A stretch of DNA of 64,000 nt from positions 1,178,001 through 1,242,000 of the forward strand of contig JABAKD010000030.1 in assembly GCA_012845835.1 (NCBI GenBank), given 5' to 3'. The DNA is from Undaria pinnatifida. Lineage: Eukaryota > Sar > Phaeophyceae > Laminariales > Alariaceae. Of this stretch, positions 63,701-64,000 are shown in pieces. The position numbers and the translations under genes are program-made. Within the stretch, counting starts at the first letter, position 1; each line of letters opens with the position of its first letter. The notes under the pieces were generated by a model. That model was not told the DNA's origin. It saw only the letters and a program-made list of their open reading frames with translations, and did not search any database.

Positions 63701-64000
63701 GCTTTATTTTTTTGTCAAAAGGAAGGTGATATTTATAGTTCCCGATAAAAAAGGTAAACAAGTGGCACAACACAGTCAGCAATCTTGCGAAAACTAAACG
63801 AATAAGAACGTGCTAACTTTTCAGTTTTCAGCTGAAAACTCGCAAAAACGGAGTTTACCGTGAACGGACGAGCTGGAAAGCTGTTCTTGGCTGCCCCAGC
63901 TCGCATGAGACCAAGCGTCACAATATTGAAGTTACTGTCGCGCCCCCTGCCTAGATAAAAAAAGGCAACGACACACCGAATTGTAAAATCCGATGTAGCA
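60800..64000. other. Upstream region of the EF-hand gene; no further gene seen
   Basis: Expected to hold the promoter and 5' UTR near 60800-61050. An AT-rich word (minus-strand CTAAAAATAC, about 60875-60884) is the only TATA-like element and is weak. GATGGATGGAT/TGATTGAT stretches (61120-61215), a GCGGGAT repeat zone (61680-62470) with a telomere-like patch, and CAG DNA follow. Frames at 63135-63437 and 63733-63921 (-) are not recognised. Confidence 0.6.
61680..62470. repeat. Degenerate GCGGGAT-rich repeat zone
   Basis: Words of the type CGCGGGAT, TCGCGGGnTnCC and CCCGCGGGA recur every 15-40 bp on both strands, e.g. GATCTCGCGGGCTGCCGCGG at 61711 and GACTTCCCGCGGGAAGTGCC at 62254. At 61897-61945 GGGTTAGCGTTAGGGCTAGG and GAGTTAGGGTTATAG form a telomere-like patch. 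Confidence 0.65.

Overview
This is nuclear DNA of a eukaryote. Two spliced genes with GT..AG introns and consistent codon phases sit in a large excess of repeats, and there is no operon structure. My best guess is a stramenopile, probably a multicellular brown alga. I infer this from the intron-rich anoctamin, the Ty1/copia element, CTG-rich and C-rich low-complexity DNA, and TTAGGG-like patches. It is an impression, not a proof.

Layout. Positions 180-12598 (+) hold the last eight exons of an anoctamin/TMEM16 membrane protein (397 residues, from the loop before TM3 through TM10 to a stop). Its upstream exons lie outside the window. Positions 12599-39913 are intergenic and repeat-filled: a non-autonomous LTR element with 501-bp LTRs (17604-20904), a decayed Ty1/copia retrotransposon on the minus strand (25078-31178), a 393-bp miniature LTR element (32838-33230), inverted-repeat MITE-like elements, and several dispersed and tandem families. 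Positions 39914-60799 (-) hold a complete five-exon gene for a 199-residue, probably N-myristoylated EF-hand calcium sensor of the calcineurin-B/neuronal-calcium-sensor type. Its second intron is about 13 kb and packed with tandem duplications, microsatellites and dispersed repeats. Positions 60800-64000 are upstream sequence with GCGGGAT-type repeats and no gene I can support.

The two genes converge and both concern calcium: anoctamins are Ca2+-activated channels or lipid scramblases, and the EF-hand protein is a Ca2+ sensor. A functional link is only a hypothesis.

The most unusual observation is that introns of the anoctamin gene contain decayed tandem copies of the neighbouring exons together with their splice sites. 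The best cases are exon 3 (about three dead copies before the live one) and exon 5 (about five dead copies at a spacing of 170-200 bp). A second notable point is that the 3.3-kb LTR element and the 393-bp mini-LTR element share almost the same primer-binding site although their LTRs differ, and the small one carries a tRNA-like T-arm.

All coordinates and comparisons were made by eye from the sequence. Exon boundaries of the two genes are supported by matching phases and protein continuity. Boundaries of dispersed repeats are approximate unless stated.
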